From Carbonactinospora thermoautotrophica (GTDB lineage: Bacteria > Actinomycetota > Actinomycetes > Streptomycetales > Carbonactinosporaceae), in contig NZ_JYIJ01000019.1 in assembly GCF_001543895.1 (NCBI RefSeq), forward strand, positions 186,001 through 250,000: 64,000 nucleotides of DNA, written 5' to 3'. Position 1 is the first letter of the stretch; every line of letters begins with the position of its first letter. The notes beneath the pieces are model-generated. The model was not told where the DNA came from. It did not search any database and was given only the letters and a program-made list of their open reading frames with translations. The translations under genes and the position numbers were made by a program. Shown piece after piece: positions 24,400 to 33,142 of this stretch.

Positions 24400-26412
24400 G
24401 TGACCGATGCTCTGGATATGGTGAAGCGCCTGGTGGTGGGCCGGGCGCTGCGCAGTCAGCAGTTGCACGAGACCCTGCTGCCGAAGCGGTTGGCGTTGCC
24501 GATCTTCGCCAGTGACCCGCTGTCCTCGGTGGCCTACGCGACGCAGGAGATCCTGCTGGTCCTGACCCTGGGCGGCCTGGCGTACCTGCACCTGGCGCCG
24601 TGGGTGGGTGCCGCGGTGGTGCTGCTGATGGCCGTCGTGGTGTTGTCGTACCGACAGGTGGTGTACGCCTACCCCAGCGGCGGCGGCTCCTACGAGGTGG
24701 CCAGCCGTAATCTCGGCCCCGGGTGGGGGTTGGTGGTCGCGTCGGCGCTGCTGGTGGACTACGTGATGACGGTGGCGGTATCGGTGGCGGCCGGGGTGGA
24801 CAACATCATCTCGGCGTTTCCGGAGTGGAACCCGCACCGGGTCGCGATCGCGCTGACGTTCGTGGCGCTGCTGGCCGCGATGAACCTGCGTGGGATCCGG
24901 GAGTCGGGCAAGGCTTTCGCGGCGCCGACGTACCTGTTCGTCGCCGGGATCATGGTGATGATCGCAGTCGGCTTCGCCCGGATGGCGTTCGGGGACACAC
25001 CGCGCGCGGAGACCGCCGGATACGGCGTCCGGCCCGAGCACGGCTACGTGGGCCTGTCCGGGCTCGCGCTGGCGTTCCTCGTCTTGCGCGCGTTCTCCTC
25101 CGGTTGCACGGCGCTGACGGGCGTGGAGGCGATCAGCAACGGCGTGCCGGCGTTCCGCAAGCCCAAGAGCGCGAACGCCGCGAAAACGATGACCGCGATG
25201 GGGCTGATCGCGGTGACCATGTTCAGCGGCATCACCGCCCTGGCTCTGCTCACCGATGTGCGGATCACCGAGCACACCTGCGACCTGGTCGGTTGGCAGG
25301 GCGACTGCCGGACCGATCCGCAGCGCACCGCCATCGCCCAGCTCGCGGCGGCCGTCTTCGGCGGGGACAACAGCCCGCTGTTCTACTACATCCAGGCCGC
25401 GACAGCGGCGATCCTGATCCTCGCGGCCAACACCGCGTTCAACGGATTCCCGATGCTGGGGGCGATCCTCGCCCAACACTGCTACCTGCCCCGTCAACTG
25501 CACACCCGCGGGGACCGGCTCGCGTTCAGCAACGGGATCACCCTGCTCGCCGCGATCGCGGGCGGACTGATCTGGCTGTTCGACGCCTCCGTCACCCGGC
25601 TCATCCAGCTGTACATCCTCGGGGTGTTCATCTCCTTCACCCTCAGCCAGGCCGGCATGGTCCGTCACTGGCGCCGCCGGCTGCTCGGCGAGGCGGACCC
25701 GCTGAAGCGGCGGCGCGTACAGCTCAAGCGGGCCATCAACGGGTTCGGCGCGGTCCTCACCGGTACCGTGCTCGTCGTGGTGCTGGCCACCAAGTTCACC
25801 CACGGCGCGTGGCTGGTGTGCGTGGCGGTGCCGATCCTGTGGCTGACGATGCGAGCCGTCAAACGCCACTACGACCGCACCGCCGAGGCCCTCCAGGTAG
25901 GGCGTGGGGAGGTGGCGGAGACCATGCTGCCGTCCCGGATCCACGCGATCGTCCTCGTCTCCAAGATCCACAAGCCGACGCTGCTGGCGCTGGCCTACGC
26001 GCGCGCGGCCCGCCCCCACGTCCTGGAAGCGATCACCGTCAACGTCGACGAGAACGAGACCAGGGCACTGCAGCAGGAGTGGGACGAGCGCGGCCTACCC
26101 GTGCCGCTGAAGGTCATCGACTCCCCCTACCGGGAGATCACCCGGCCGATCATCGAGTACGTGCGCGGCATCCGCCGCCGCAGCCCCCGCGACGTGGTCA
26201 CCGTCTACATCCCCGAATACGTCGTCGGCCGCTGGTGGGAGAACCTGTTGCACAACCAGAGCGCCCTGCGGCTGAAGAGCCGTCTGCTGTTCGAGCCCGG
26301 CGTCATGGTCACCAACGTCCCCTGGCGGCTCGCCGGAGCCGAACGCTACGAACACAAGACCGGGAAGGCCGACCACTACGCACCCGGCGGCATCCGCCGC
26401 CACCAACCCTGA
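24400..26412 (+). CDS. APC-superfamily permease, KimA-like (probable potassium importer)
   Basis: The 670-residue protein has an APC-type membrane half (about 35-490) opening with FASDPLSSVAYATQEILLVL, then SYRQVVYAYPSGGGSYEVAS and LVDYVMTVAVSVAAGVDNII. These segments resemble KimA, a proton-coupled potassium importer of Bacillus. A cytosolic C-terminal domain follows (ILPSRIHAIVLVSKIHKPT-like; about 505-640), as in KimA. Potassium as substrate is inferred from this resemblance; amino acids remain possible. GTG 24400 is the start. The 147-bp gap upstream is too short to judge a c-di-AMP riboswitch by eye. Confidence 0.8.
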   Translation: MTDALDMVKRLVVGRALRSQQLHETLLPKRLALPIFASDPLSSVAYATQEILLVLTLGGLAYLHLAPWVGAAVVLLMAVVVLSYRQVVYAYPSGGGSYEVASRNLGPGWGLVVASALLVDYVMTVAVSVAAGVDNIISAFPEWNPHRVAIALTFVALLAAMNLRGIRESGKAFAAPTYLFVAGIMVMIAVGFARMAFGDTPRAETAGYGVRPEHGYVGLSGLALAFLVLRAFSSGCTALTGVEAISNGVPAFRKPKSANAAKTMTAMGLIAVTMFSGITALALLTDVRITEHTCDLVGWQGDCRTDPQRTAIAQLAAAVFGGDNSPLFYYIQAATAAILILAANTAFNGFPMLGAILAQHCYLPRQLHTRGDRLAFSNGITLLAAIAGGLIWLFDASVTRLIQLYILGVFISFTLSQAGMVRHWRRRLLGEADPLKRRRVQLKRAINGFGAVLTGTVLVVVLATKFTHGAWLVCVAVPILWLTMRAVKRHYDRTAEALQVGRGEVAETMLPSRIHAIVLVSKIHKPTLLALAYARAARPHVLEAITVNVDENETRALQQEWDERGLPVPLKVIDSPYREITRPIIEYVRGIRRRSPRDVVTVYIPEYVVGRWWENLLHNQSALRLKSRLLFEPGVMVTNVPWRLAGAERYEHKTGKADHYAPGGIRRHQP

Positions 26413-26487
26413 CCGGAAGGGCTCGATCGCCCGTGCCGTACCGCACGCCTTCCGGGGGTACGTCTCGTCTTGCCCGCGCCCGGCGCC

Positions 26488-26880
26488 TCAGCGGTCGGGT
26501 GGCCTGGGCGGATCAGCGGGTGTGTCCGCGGGCGGACGGCCCACCTGCAGCCCGCCCGCCCGGTGCCCGTGGACGGTGAGGTAGGCCAGGCCGGTGGGAC
26601 CGGCGTGGAGCGCGCGGGAGGCGCCGCGCGGCAGCAGGAGGAGGGTCCCGGCGGTCAGCTCGTGGCGGTGACCGTCGACGGTCGCCGTCCCGCCGCCGTC
26701 GACGACGAGGAGCAGGACGTCGAGCGACGATTCCCGGTGCTCCCCGACCGTGTCTCCCGCGGGGAGACGTACGAGGTTGGCGAGCAGTTGTGGGGAGCCG
26801 GTGAGCCGCCACAGAACCGCGCGTTCCGCCGGGGCCGCGGTGACCAGGTCGGTGAGGTTCACGATCGGGTCGTCGCGCAC
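26488..26880 (-). CDS. Cupin-domain protein
   Basis: This is a small beta-barrel protein of 130 residues from GTG 26880. It has VRLPAGDTVGEHRESSLDVL as the first cupin motif and GTATVDGHRHELTAGTLLLL as the second, ending in a Pro-rich tail. The metal ligands are partly kept (Glu-His near 60, His in the second motif). A longer frame from 26982 exists, but GGAG sits just before 26880. The ligand is unknown. The gene is divergent from 27045. Confidence 0.65.
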   Translation of the reverse strand: MRDDPIVNLTDLVTAAPAERAVLWRLTGSPQLLANLVRLPAGDTVGEHRESSLDVLLLVVDGGGTATVDGHRHELTAGTLLLLPRGASRALHAGPTGLAYLTVHGHRAGGLQVGRPPADTPADPPRPPDR

Positions 26881-27044
26881 GGTGCTCCATTCCTTCCAGG
26901 GGTTCCATCTTTCCAGGGCGGGACCGCGCTCCCGGTGGCCGGGAGGTGTCGCGGGCGCCGTTCCTGCCGGCGGTGTGATCACCCACTCGAGTTAAATTCG
27001 CGAGTGCTCGTACTAAATACCCGAATCCTGGCGATCAGGTCGGT

Positions 27045-27416
27045 ATGAGACCGATCACCAGTGACGGCACGGAGATGAACCGCGTGTGGCTGGTCGAGGA
27101 GCGGCTGTGGCTGCGTACCCCGGACGAGACCGGTTGCCAGGTCCGGGACAAGGACGGGCAACGTTGCCGGCAGCCGGCCGCCTGGACCCTGCTGGCCCTC
27201 AGGCCCGCGGAGACGGCCGCGGGCGCGGCGCGCCTGTGGAGCGCGGCCTGTCACGACCATCTCGCGGTCGCATGCCACCACCTGCACGATTCGGTGTCGG
27301 CCCAGGCCCGGGGACTGCCTCATGACGAATCCTGGGTCCGCGTACAGCCGTGGAAGGATTGCGACCCGCCTGGTGACGCCGGCCGGTGGACGGTGCTGGA
27401 GGCGCTGGTGGGCTGA
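27045..27416 (+). CDS. Hypothetical protein with Cys/His pairs
   Basis: The 123-residue protein has TGCQVRDKDGQRCRQPAAWT near residues 30-48 and SAACHDHLAVACHHLHDSV near 67-85, two Cys/His-rich blocks that could hold one or two metal ions. No membrane segment or signal is seen. The upstream 60 bases are AT-rich for this genome (TCGAGTTAAATTCGCGAG), the likely promoter shared with the divergent cupin gene. The family is not recognised. Confidence 0.55.
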   Translation: MRPITSDGTEMNRVWLVEERLWLRTPDETGCQVRDKDGQRCRQPAAWTLLALRPAETAAGAARLWSAACHDHLAVACHHLHDSVSAQARGLPHDESWVRVQPWKDCDPPGDAGRWTVLEALVG

Positions 27417-27670
27417 GCGGGTGTCCCGGCGCGGGCAGCCGGATCCTCGCTCAGGTACCCGTCCCCGCCGTGCGGAGTCCGCCCGGTGCTGGAAGCCCTC
27501 CCGGACCGAGGGTGAGCTCGAGTTCCCCGCCGGGAGCCGCGTGGCCCGCCGGGCGCGGCCGGTGATCGGGAACCGCATGTGCGCCGGACGGCTGACCAGC
27601 GGGCGCGGAGGCGAACCCGGCGGATGGTCGATGAGTATATTCAGGACTATCCGTACGAAAGGTGACTTCT

Positions 27671-27889
27671 GTGACTCGGAAAACTCTTGCGCTGGCCCTC
27701 GGCCTACCGGCGCTGTTCCTCGTCACCGGGTGCAACGGCGGTCAGACTCCTGCTCCGATCCAGACCCAGACGGTCAGGGTGACGGAAACCGTCACGGAGA
27801 CCGTCACGGAGACCGTCACACCGCCCCCGCCGGGGAGCGGTGCGGAGTTCATGCCGCCCGAGACGCTGATGCCGTCCCCGACCTCGTAG
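27671..27889 (+). CDS. Small lipoprotein with Thr-Glu-Val repeats
   Basis: The 72-residue precursor has a signal peptide (RKTLALALGLPALFLVTGC) ending in a lipobox. The mature part is short, with the repeat VTETVTETVTETVT coded by tandem 12-bp units (about 27780-27820), then a Pro-rich tail. GTG 27671 is preferred over GTG 27662 because GAAAGGTG stands seven bases before it. An AT-rich promoter (TATATT) lies near 27635. The role is unknown; it is probably surface anchored and O-glycosylated or extended. Confidence 0.65.
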   Translation: MTRKTLALALGLPALFLVTGCNGGQTPAPIQTQTVRVTETVTETVTETVTPPPPGSGAEFMPPETLMPSPTS

Positions 27890-27944
27890 GCCGCGGTGCG
27901 GTTCGGGGGTCTGTCGCTACGTTGTCAACGTTGTCAGGCGGCCC

Positions 27945-28703
27945 TCAAGGGCACTGCGAAGCCGGCTTACCGGATCGCCTCGGCCCGCCTGCGGCCCGGG
28001 CGGTGCCGGCGACGAGCCGGGCGGCGATGTCGCGCAGCTTGATGTTGCGTTTGTTGGAGACCTCACGCAGCACCGCGAAGGCTTTCTCGGCGTCGCAGCC
28101 GCGCTGGGCCATGATGATCCCGATCGCCTGGTCGATGACGGCCCGGGAGGAGAGCGCGGCCCGCAGTTGCTCGGTCAGCTCGGCGTGGCTGGCCTGCCGG
28201 ATCACCACGCCGAGCAGCAGCGCCGCGTGCTCGGCGAGGAGCATGAGGACCCGCTGCGCCTCTTCGGCCCACGTGCCCGGCTGTCGGGCGTACAGGTTGA
28301 GCGCTCCAACGGCCTGTTGGTCGACTTCCAACGGGTGTGCGTACACCGACCGTACCCCGTGGGCGAGAGCTCGTTCCCGCCACTGTGGCCATCGGGGGTC
28401 GGTGCGGAGGTCCTGGCTGGCCACGACCTCCCGGGTTCGCAATGCCTGCACGCACGGTCCCTCGCCGGTCGAGTACTGGATCTCGTCCACGAGCGGGGAC
28501 AGATCGTCGGAGGGGACGATCGTGGCGATCTGCCCGGCCCGCATCAGCGTTACGCTGCAGGACGGCTCGACGGGGAGGATCCGGCTGGTCATGGCGGTGA
28601 CGTGGCCGAGGGCCTCCTCCAGTTGCTGGGTGCTGAGCACGAGCGCGGTCAGTTCGTGGAGGGCGCCGGCGATATCGGCGACGTCGAGGTTATCGTGGCT
28701 CAC
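27945..28703 (-). CDS. GAF-ANTAR protein (RNA-binding antiterminator type)
   Basis: The 252-residue protein has a GAF domain (about 10-165: STGEGPCVQALRTREVVASQ, then VRSVYAHPLEVDQQAVGALN) and an ANTAR domain (about 175-230: SRAVIDQAIGIIMAQRGCDA, then AFAVLREVSNKRNIKLRDIA). ANTAR domains bind paired RNA hairpins and stop termination. GTG 28703 follows GGGGAGG. Its target is not evident in the window. It is divergent from the STAS/SpoIIE-phosphatase pair. Confidence 0.88.
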   Translation of the reverse strand: MSHDNLDVADIAGALHELTALVLSTQQLEEALGHVTAMTSRILPVEPSCSVTLMRAGQIATIVPSDDLSPLVDEIQYSTGEGPCVQALRTREVVASQDLRTDPRWPQWRERALAHGVRSVYAHPLEVDQQAVGALNLYARQPGTWAEEAQRVLMLLAEHAALLLGVVIRQASHAELTEQLRAALSSRAVIDQAIGIIMAQRGCDAEKAFAVLREVSNKRNIKLRDIAARLVAGTARAAGGPRRSGKPASQCP

Positions 28704-28820
28704 CTGGGTCACCTCCCCGTTCGGGCGCGGGGCGACCGCGCCTAGTACCGGTTGCCGCTTCGCGGGCCGGTTGGCCCCGGTACTGGTGCTTTCCACAGGA
28801 CTCACGTTACCCTGAACCGT

Positions 28821-28826
28821 ACAATG
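28821..28826 (+). promoter_or_regulatory. -10 box upstream of the STAS-like/SpoIIE pair
   Basis: TACAAT lies 16 bp before ATG 28843, in a stretch less GC-rich than its surroundings. It is the best -10 match in the divergent intergenic region; the -35 is not clear. Confidence 0.4.
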
Positions 28827-28842
28827 CGGACGAAGTTCGCAG

Positions 28843-29202
28843 ATGGTCCGGCAGCGTGGCCTCTGCGTCGGTACGCGCGATGTGGAGAACGCTGCGATGG
28901 GGGTGTCCTCCCATCTGTGGAGTGACAGTTGTGTGATCGAGACCGGCGGCGAGCGAGCGGGCGCGCCGCAGTTCCAGGAGCATTCGCTCATTGACCCAGC
29001 CCGCTACGGGCGCGTGGTTCTCGACCTGTCCGGTGTGGCGTTCCCCGGCTCCGGCAGGGTGACCGTCCCGATGAGGCGTGCCGGCCGGAAGCCGAGGCTT
29101 TCGGATCATGGACCCGGGCCTGAAGTCCCTATCCGTCCCAGCTCACACCGGGCGACAGTGGACACGGCAACAGAGCCGATCATGACCGGCGAGGCCCGAT
29201 GA
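28843..29202 (+). CDS. Worn STAS-like (anti-anti-sigma) ORF
   Basis: The 119-codon frame contains PARYGRVVLDLSGVAFPGSG, which resembles the phosphorylation strand of STAS anti-anti-sigma proteins (normally VVLDLSGVxFxDSSG). The DSSG Ser is degraded to PGSG, and the sequence around it lacks the rest of the STAS fold. The stop overlaps the ATG of the SpoIIE-type phosphatase gene (ATGA). A degenerate antagonist gene that now serves mainly for coupling is likely; it might still be a divergent substrate of that phosphatase. Confidence 0.4.
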   Translation: MVRQRGLCVGTRDVENAAMGVSSHLWSDSCVIETGGERAGAPQFQEHSLIDPARYGRVVLDLSGVAFPGSGRVTVPMRRAGRKPRLSDHGPGPEVPIRPSSHRATVDTATEPIMTGEAR

Positions 29203-30929
29203 ACATCCACGAGCGACGACGCCCAATGGACATCCACGAGCCGCTCCAGGGCCGTTCCTCAGAGAAGCCGCGGGTCGCATCCGCCCTGCTGGAGGCGCTG
29301 TTCACCAGCCTGGACGCAGGCGTGTGCGCGACCGACGCCGAGGGGCGGGTGACGGCCTGCAACCCCGAGGCGGAACGCCTCCTAGGCTACTCCGCGGCGG
29401 AGCTGTTGGGGCGGCCGATCCACGAGCTGGTCCACTACCGGCGATCCGACGGGAGGCCGCTGCCGTACGAGCAGTGCCGCTTGCTGGCCGTCGCCCGGAC
29501 CGGCCGCCCCGACCGGGGTGAGAACGAGATGTTCGTCCGCCGCGACGGCACCCTGTTCCCGGTCTCGTGGTCATCCGCCCCGATCGTCGTGGATGGGGTG
29601 GTGACCGGGACGGTGGTCGTGTTCGAGCACGCCTCGTGCAGCCTGGCGGTCCAGCCGGCGCGTCCCGCCGAGCTCACCGTGCTGGCGGAGGCCAACGCCC
29701 GGCTGGGCCTGCTCGAGGAGGCCAGCGCGGTCCTCGTCAGCGCGCTGGAACCGCGCGAGGCGCTGCGCCGGCTCGCTCGCATCGTCGTCCCGCGGCTGGC
29801 CGACTGGTCCGTCGCCGAACTGCTCGTCGAGCCGGACCGGCTGGAGCGGGTGGCGGCTGGGCACCACAATGCGGACCGGCTGGCGGAGTACGGGTTCCAG
29901 TGGCAACTGAGCCGGACGAACCTGACGGCGGGGCATCCGCTGGTGCGGGTGCTGCACGGCGAGGGGCCGATCCTGCTGGAGCGGATCGAGCCGCACGCCC
30001 AGAACCCGATCGGCGCGGCCTACCCGGAGTTCTTCGCGCGGTTCGGGGCGACGTCGGCGATCGTCGCTCCGCTCACCGCCCGCCATCACGTGCTCGGCGC
30101 CGTCACCCTGGTACGGAACGATCCGGACCGGCCGTACGGGAAGGAGGACCTGCGCCTCGTCGCCGACCTGGCCGGCCGGGCGGCGCTCGCGGTCGACAAC
30201 ACCCGCCTGTTCGCCGCCCAGCGCCAGCTCGGGGAGGCCATGCAGCGCAGCCTGCTGCCCCGGCTGCCGAAGGCGGAGGGGCTGGAGCTCGCGGCGCGGT
30301 ACGTGCCGGCCGGTGAAGCCGCGCAGGTGGGCGGGGACTGGTACGACGCCTTCCCGCTACCGGAGGGGAACACCGCCCTGGTCATCGGCGACGTGGCCGG
30401 GCACGGCGTCAGATCCGCCGCGCTGATGGCGAAGGTACGCAACATGCTGCGCGCGCTCGTCGTCGACCGGGGTGGGGTGCCCTCCGTAGTGCTGGGGCGC
30501 CTGGACCGGGCGCTCCGTCACTTGGACGTCGCCGACATGGCGACGGGCATCTTGGCATACGTGGAGTCGACCCGCCGCGGCGAGCCGCGGCTGCGGTGGG
30601 CCAACGCCGGTCACCCCCCGCCCTTGCTGCTCACGCCCGGTCGCCGCCCCCGGCTTCTCGATCAGCCGGCCGACCTGGTGCTGGGGCTCGGCCACGTGCC
30701 CCGGGAGGAGGGACGGATTCTGCTGCCCTCGGGCAGCACGCTGCTCCTGTACACCGACGGACTGGTGGAGCGGCGCGGCCTGACCCTCGACGTCGGCCTG
30801 GCCCGGCTGCGGCGGACCGCCCTGGCGCTGGCCGACTGCCCGCTGGAGGACTTCTGCGACGCGGTGCTGGAGCGCATGGGCACCGGCGCCAGCGACGACA
30901 TCACACTCCTGGCCGCGCGTGTCCCGTGA
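29199..30929 (+). CDS. PAS-GAF-SpoIIE protein phosphatase (PP2C type)
   Basis: The 576-residue protein has a PAS domain (about 25-150: DAGVCATDAEGRVTACNPEA, LGYSAAELLGRP), a GAF domain (about 165-340) and a C-terminal SpoIIE/PP2C domain (about 345-576). The metal site motifs are GGDWYDAF, VIGDVAGHG, ANAGHPPP, LYTDGLVERR and SDDITLLA. Such enzymes dephosphorylate STAS anti-anti-sigma factors and so switch sigma factors in response to signals sensed by PAS and GAF. No kinase or sigma factor gene is adjacent. The start ATG 29199 overlaps the ORF before it; an ATG ten codons on is possible. Confidence 0.92.
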   Translation: MNIHERRRPMDIHEPLQGRSSEKPRVASALLEALFTSLDAGVCATDAEGRVTACNPEAERLLGYSAAELLGRPIHELVHYRRSDGRPLPYEQCRLLAVARTGRPDRGENEMFVRRDGTLFPVSWSSAPIVVDGVVTGTVVVFEHASCSLAVQPARPAELTVLAEANARLGLLEEASAVLVSALEPREALRRLARIVVPRLADWSVAELLVEPDRLERVAAGHHNADRLAEYGFQWQLSRTNLTAGHPLVRVLHGEGPILLERIEPHAQNPIGAAYPEFFARFGATSAIVAPLTARHHVLGAVTLVRNDPDRPYGKEDLRLVADLAGRAALAVDNTRLFAAQRQLGEAMQRSLLPRLPKAEGLELAARYVPAGEAAQVGGDWYDAFPLPEGNTALVIGDVAGHGVRSAALMAKVRNMLRALVVDRGGVPSVVLGRLDRALRHLDVADMATGILAYVESTRRGEPRLRWANAGHPPPLLLTPGRRPRLLDQPADLVLGLGHVPREEGRILLPSGSTLLLYTDGLVERRGLTLDVGLARLRRTALALADCPLEDFCDAVLERMGTGASDDITLLAARVP

Positions 30930-30959
30930 CCGGGCCCCGGCGTCCGCCGGGGCCCGGTC
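30928..30959 (+). terminator. Terminator hairpin overlapping the SpoIIE-phosphatase stop codon
   Basis: A perfect 15-bp GC stem (30928-30942 with 30945-30959) has a two-base loop TC. It begins inside the TGA stop and has no T run. Confidence 0.6.
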
Positions 30960-31163
30960 GGGGAGACAGGTGCGCGCCGGCCGGTGTTGATGCGGATCAG
31001 CCGGCGCGTTCGCGAAGTCGGCGTGGGGCCGCCCCCGTCGGCTGTTCCGGCTGTGGTGCGCGGACGCGTCGCTGACCGTGACGTCCACCGATCGATCGGC
31101 AACGCCGGCACATGCCCTGCGGGTGTCTCGTGGCGTCGGCACTCGCGTCCGCGCGGTGACGTC

Positions 31164-31919
31164 TCACCGCAGCAGTTCGCGAAGCTCGGCGAGCTCGGCG
31201 CTCTGGTTGATCTCGATCCGGCGGGCCAGCTCCAGGGCGTCGGCGTCCTTGCCCCGGATCTGCTCGATCTCGGCCATCTCGATGGCGCCGGAGTGGTGCC
31301 TGATCATGAGTTCCACGAACAGGCGTTCGAACTGGGCCCCACGCAAGGACCTGAGCTGGTTCATCTCCTGCGGGGTCAGCATCCCCGGGATGGACGGCGC
31401 GCCGAGCGACGGCGCACCGGTGGACTCCATCGTGCTGGTGGGTTCCGCGTAGGTGGGCATGAAGGGTGTCTCGGTGCCCATGGGCAGCGGCGGGGTCTCG
31501 GTGGTGGGCAGCAGCCCGGCGGCTCCCTCCGTCCCGGTGGGCAGGCCGGCCGGCGTTTCAGCGGGCCACATGGGTGTCTGCGTCGGCACCGGCGCGTCCC
31601 AGGCCTGGAGCCAGCCGGTCATGATCTGGATCTCGGCCGCCTGGGTGCTCCGGATCACCGCGGCGATCGCCTTGACCTGCGGGCTCTGGGCCTGGGTGGC
31701 GGCCAGGTCGGTCATCTCGATGGTCTGCCGGTGGTGCTCGATCACCTGCTGGGCGAACGTGACGTCCGCGTCGTTGAAGTGCTGTCCCACCGTGGTCGCG
31801 GCCGGCCGGGTCGTCGGCTGCCCGGCACTGGGTTCCGTCCTGTCGTTGCAGCCGGTCAGGACGAGAACGCCGGCCAACGCGGCACTCGCGAGCGCGAGGG
31901 CGCGTACCGGTGTACGCAT
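31164..31919 (-). CDS. DUF305 lipoprotein
   Basis: The 251-residue precursor has a lipobox LVLTGC. The mature protein carries the two halves of DUF305: DVTFAQQVIEHHRQTIEMTD near 53-72 and FVELMIRHHSGAIEMAEIEQ near 200-220, each with the family's HH-x5-M pattern that suggests metal (copper) binding. A 70-residue Pro/Thr-rich linker, longer than usual, separates the halves. It should be anchored on the outer face of the membrane. The function of the family is unsettled. Confidence 0.85.
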   Translation of the reverse strand: MRTPVRALALASAALAGVLVLTGCNDRTEPSAGQPTTRPAATTVGQHFNDADVTFAQQVIEHHRQTIEMTDLAATQAQSPQVKAIAAVIRSTQAAEIQIMTGWLQAWDAPVPTQTPMWPAETPAGLPTGTEGAAGLLPTTETPPLPMGTETPFMPTYAEPTSTMESTGAPSLGAPSIPGMLTPQEMNQLRSLRGAQFERLFVELMIRHHSGAIEMAEIEQIRGKDADALELARRIEINQSAELAELRELLR

Positions 31920-32528
31920 GGTGAACCTCCCTCAAGGACCACCTGTCCACGCCTGCGGGGAACGCGGGCAGAGGCAGCGCGGCACGCGACGATCCCGCGC
32001 GCCGGACCGTCGGCCTACAGCCGCGGCACGGACAGTTCGGGTTGTGACGGTGCCCGGGGAGGCACGAGGCCGGGACCGCGAGCCCGGAGCAAGGTCCGGG
32101 CGGCGGACAGGTGGGACGTGAGGCGCGGGGGCAGGCGCCGAAACAGGCGCCGGTACAGGCGCTGTCGTGGGAACGGGGCGACGGCGAAGGCTGTCAGGAA
32201 CCTGGACGCAAGGCCGGCAGGGCGTACGGCCTCGCGCGGGCAGCCGCTTGCCCTCGCACGCGGCAGGTCCGCGTGCGAGGTGCTCTCGCCACCGCCCCAT
32301 GGCCGCGAGTGTATGCCCCGGGGGCACGCGCGACGCGGGTTCCGCGCCGGGGAGACATCCCGCGCCACCCCGTCCCGTACCCGGTCTGACCAGGGCGGAT
32401 TCGCGGGCGAAATCATCGTGGCGAGTTGCGCCGTTCGGGCGTCATCCAGGTGTGCGGCGACCGCCCCGGGCCCGACTGGGTGTCCCCGGCCGGGCCCGAC
32501 GGCTGGTACGTGGCGGCGGGGACCCGGC
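31920..32528. other. 609-bp stretch without a gene
   Basis: No family-like frame is seen on either strand; the open frames here are mirror images of each other. It contains the promoter of the DUF305 gene on its left and the 3' end region of ppa on its right. A short GGGCCCGAC repeat occurs near 32465-32495. Confidence 0.5.
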
Positions 32529-33065
32529 TCAGCCGGCGGTCGGCTCCCCGCCGGTGCCGTTCTCCGGCGTGACCTGCTCCGTCTGGGCGCGGCGCAGCCG
32601 CTCCCGGGACGCCTCGATCTCCTTCTCGGCGGTCGCCCGGTCCACCCAGGTCGCGCCCTCCACCGACTTGCCGGGCTCCAGGTCCTTGTACACCTCGAAA
32701 AAGTGCTGGATCTCCAGCAGGTCGAACTTGGGGACGTGGTGGATGTCCCGCAGGTGCTCCACCCGCGGGTCCATGGCCGGGACGCACAGGACCTTGTCGT
32801 CCCCGCCCTTCTCATCCGTCATCCGGAACATGCCGATCGCTCGGCACCGGACCACCACGCCGGGGAACGTCGGTTCCTCCAACAGTACGAGCGCGTCCAG
32901 CGGGTCGCCGTCCTCGCCCAGCGTGCCCTCGATGAACCCGTAGTCGGCCGGGTAGCGCGTGGACGTGAACAGCATCCGGTCCAGCCGGATCCGGCCGGTC
33001 TCCTTGTCGAGCTCGTACTTGTTGCGCTGCCCTTTCGGGATCTCGATGAGGACGTCGAACTCCAC
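32529..33065 (-). CDS. ppa: Inorganic pyrophosphatase (family I)
   Basis: The enzyme splits pyrophosphate into two phosphates and pulls biosynthetic reactions forward. The 178 residues open [20 protein letters not shown], with [11 protein letters not shown] and the metal-binding [10 protein letters not shown], then [11 protein letters not shown] and the C-terminal [11 protein letters not shown]. The C-terminus has an extra 20-residue polar tail. GTG 33065 is the start. It is divergent from dacB over a 77-bp promoter region, an arrangement common in actinobacteria. Confidence 0.95.
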   Translation of the reverse strand: MEFDVLIEIPKGQRNKYELDKETGRIRLDRMLFTSTRYPADYGFIEGTLGEDGDPLDALVLLEEPTFPGVVVRCRAIGMFRMTDEKGGDDKVLCVPAMDPRVEHLRDIHHVPKFDLLEIQHFFEVYKDLEPGKSVEGATWVDRATAEKEIEASRERLRRAQTEQVTPENGTGGEPTAG

Positions 33066-33142
33066 TGAACCTCCAGCTCTCTGTATTGCGGTACTAGTGT
33101 CCCGTACTGCTATCAGGGGCTGTAAGAAGGGGTTGGTTAAGG

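Noticed and set aside
31932-32327. Possible gene in the DUF305-ppa gap
   Set aside because: Frames on both strands are Arg/Pro-rich mirrors without start signals or family resemblance.
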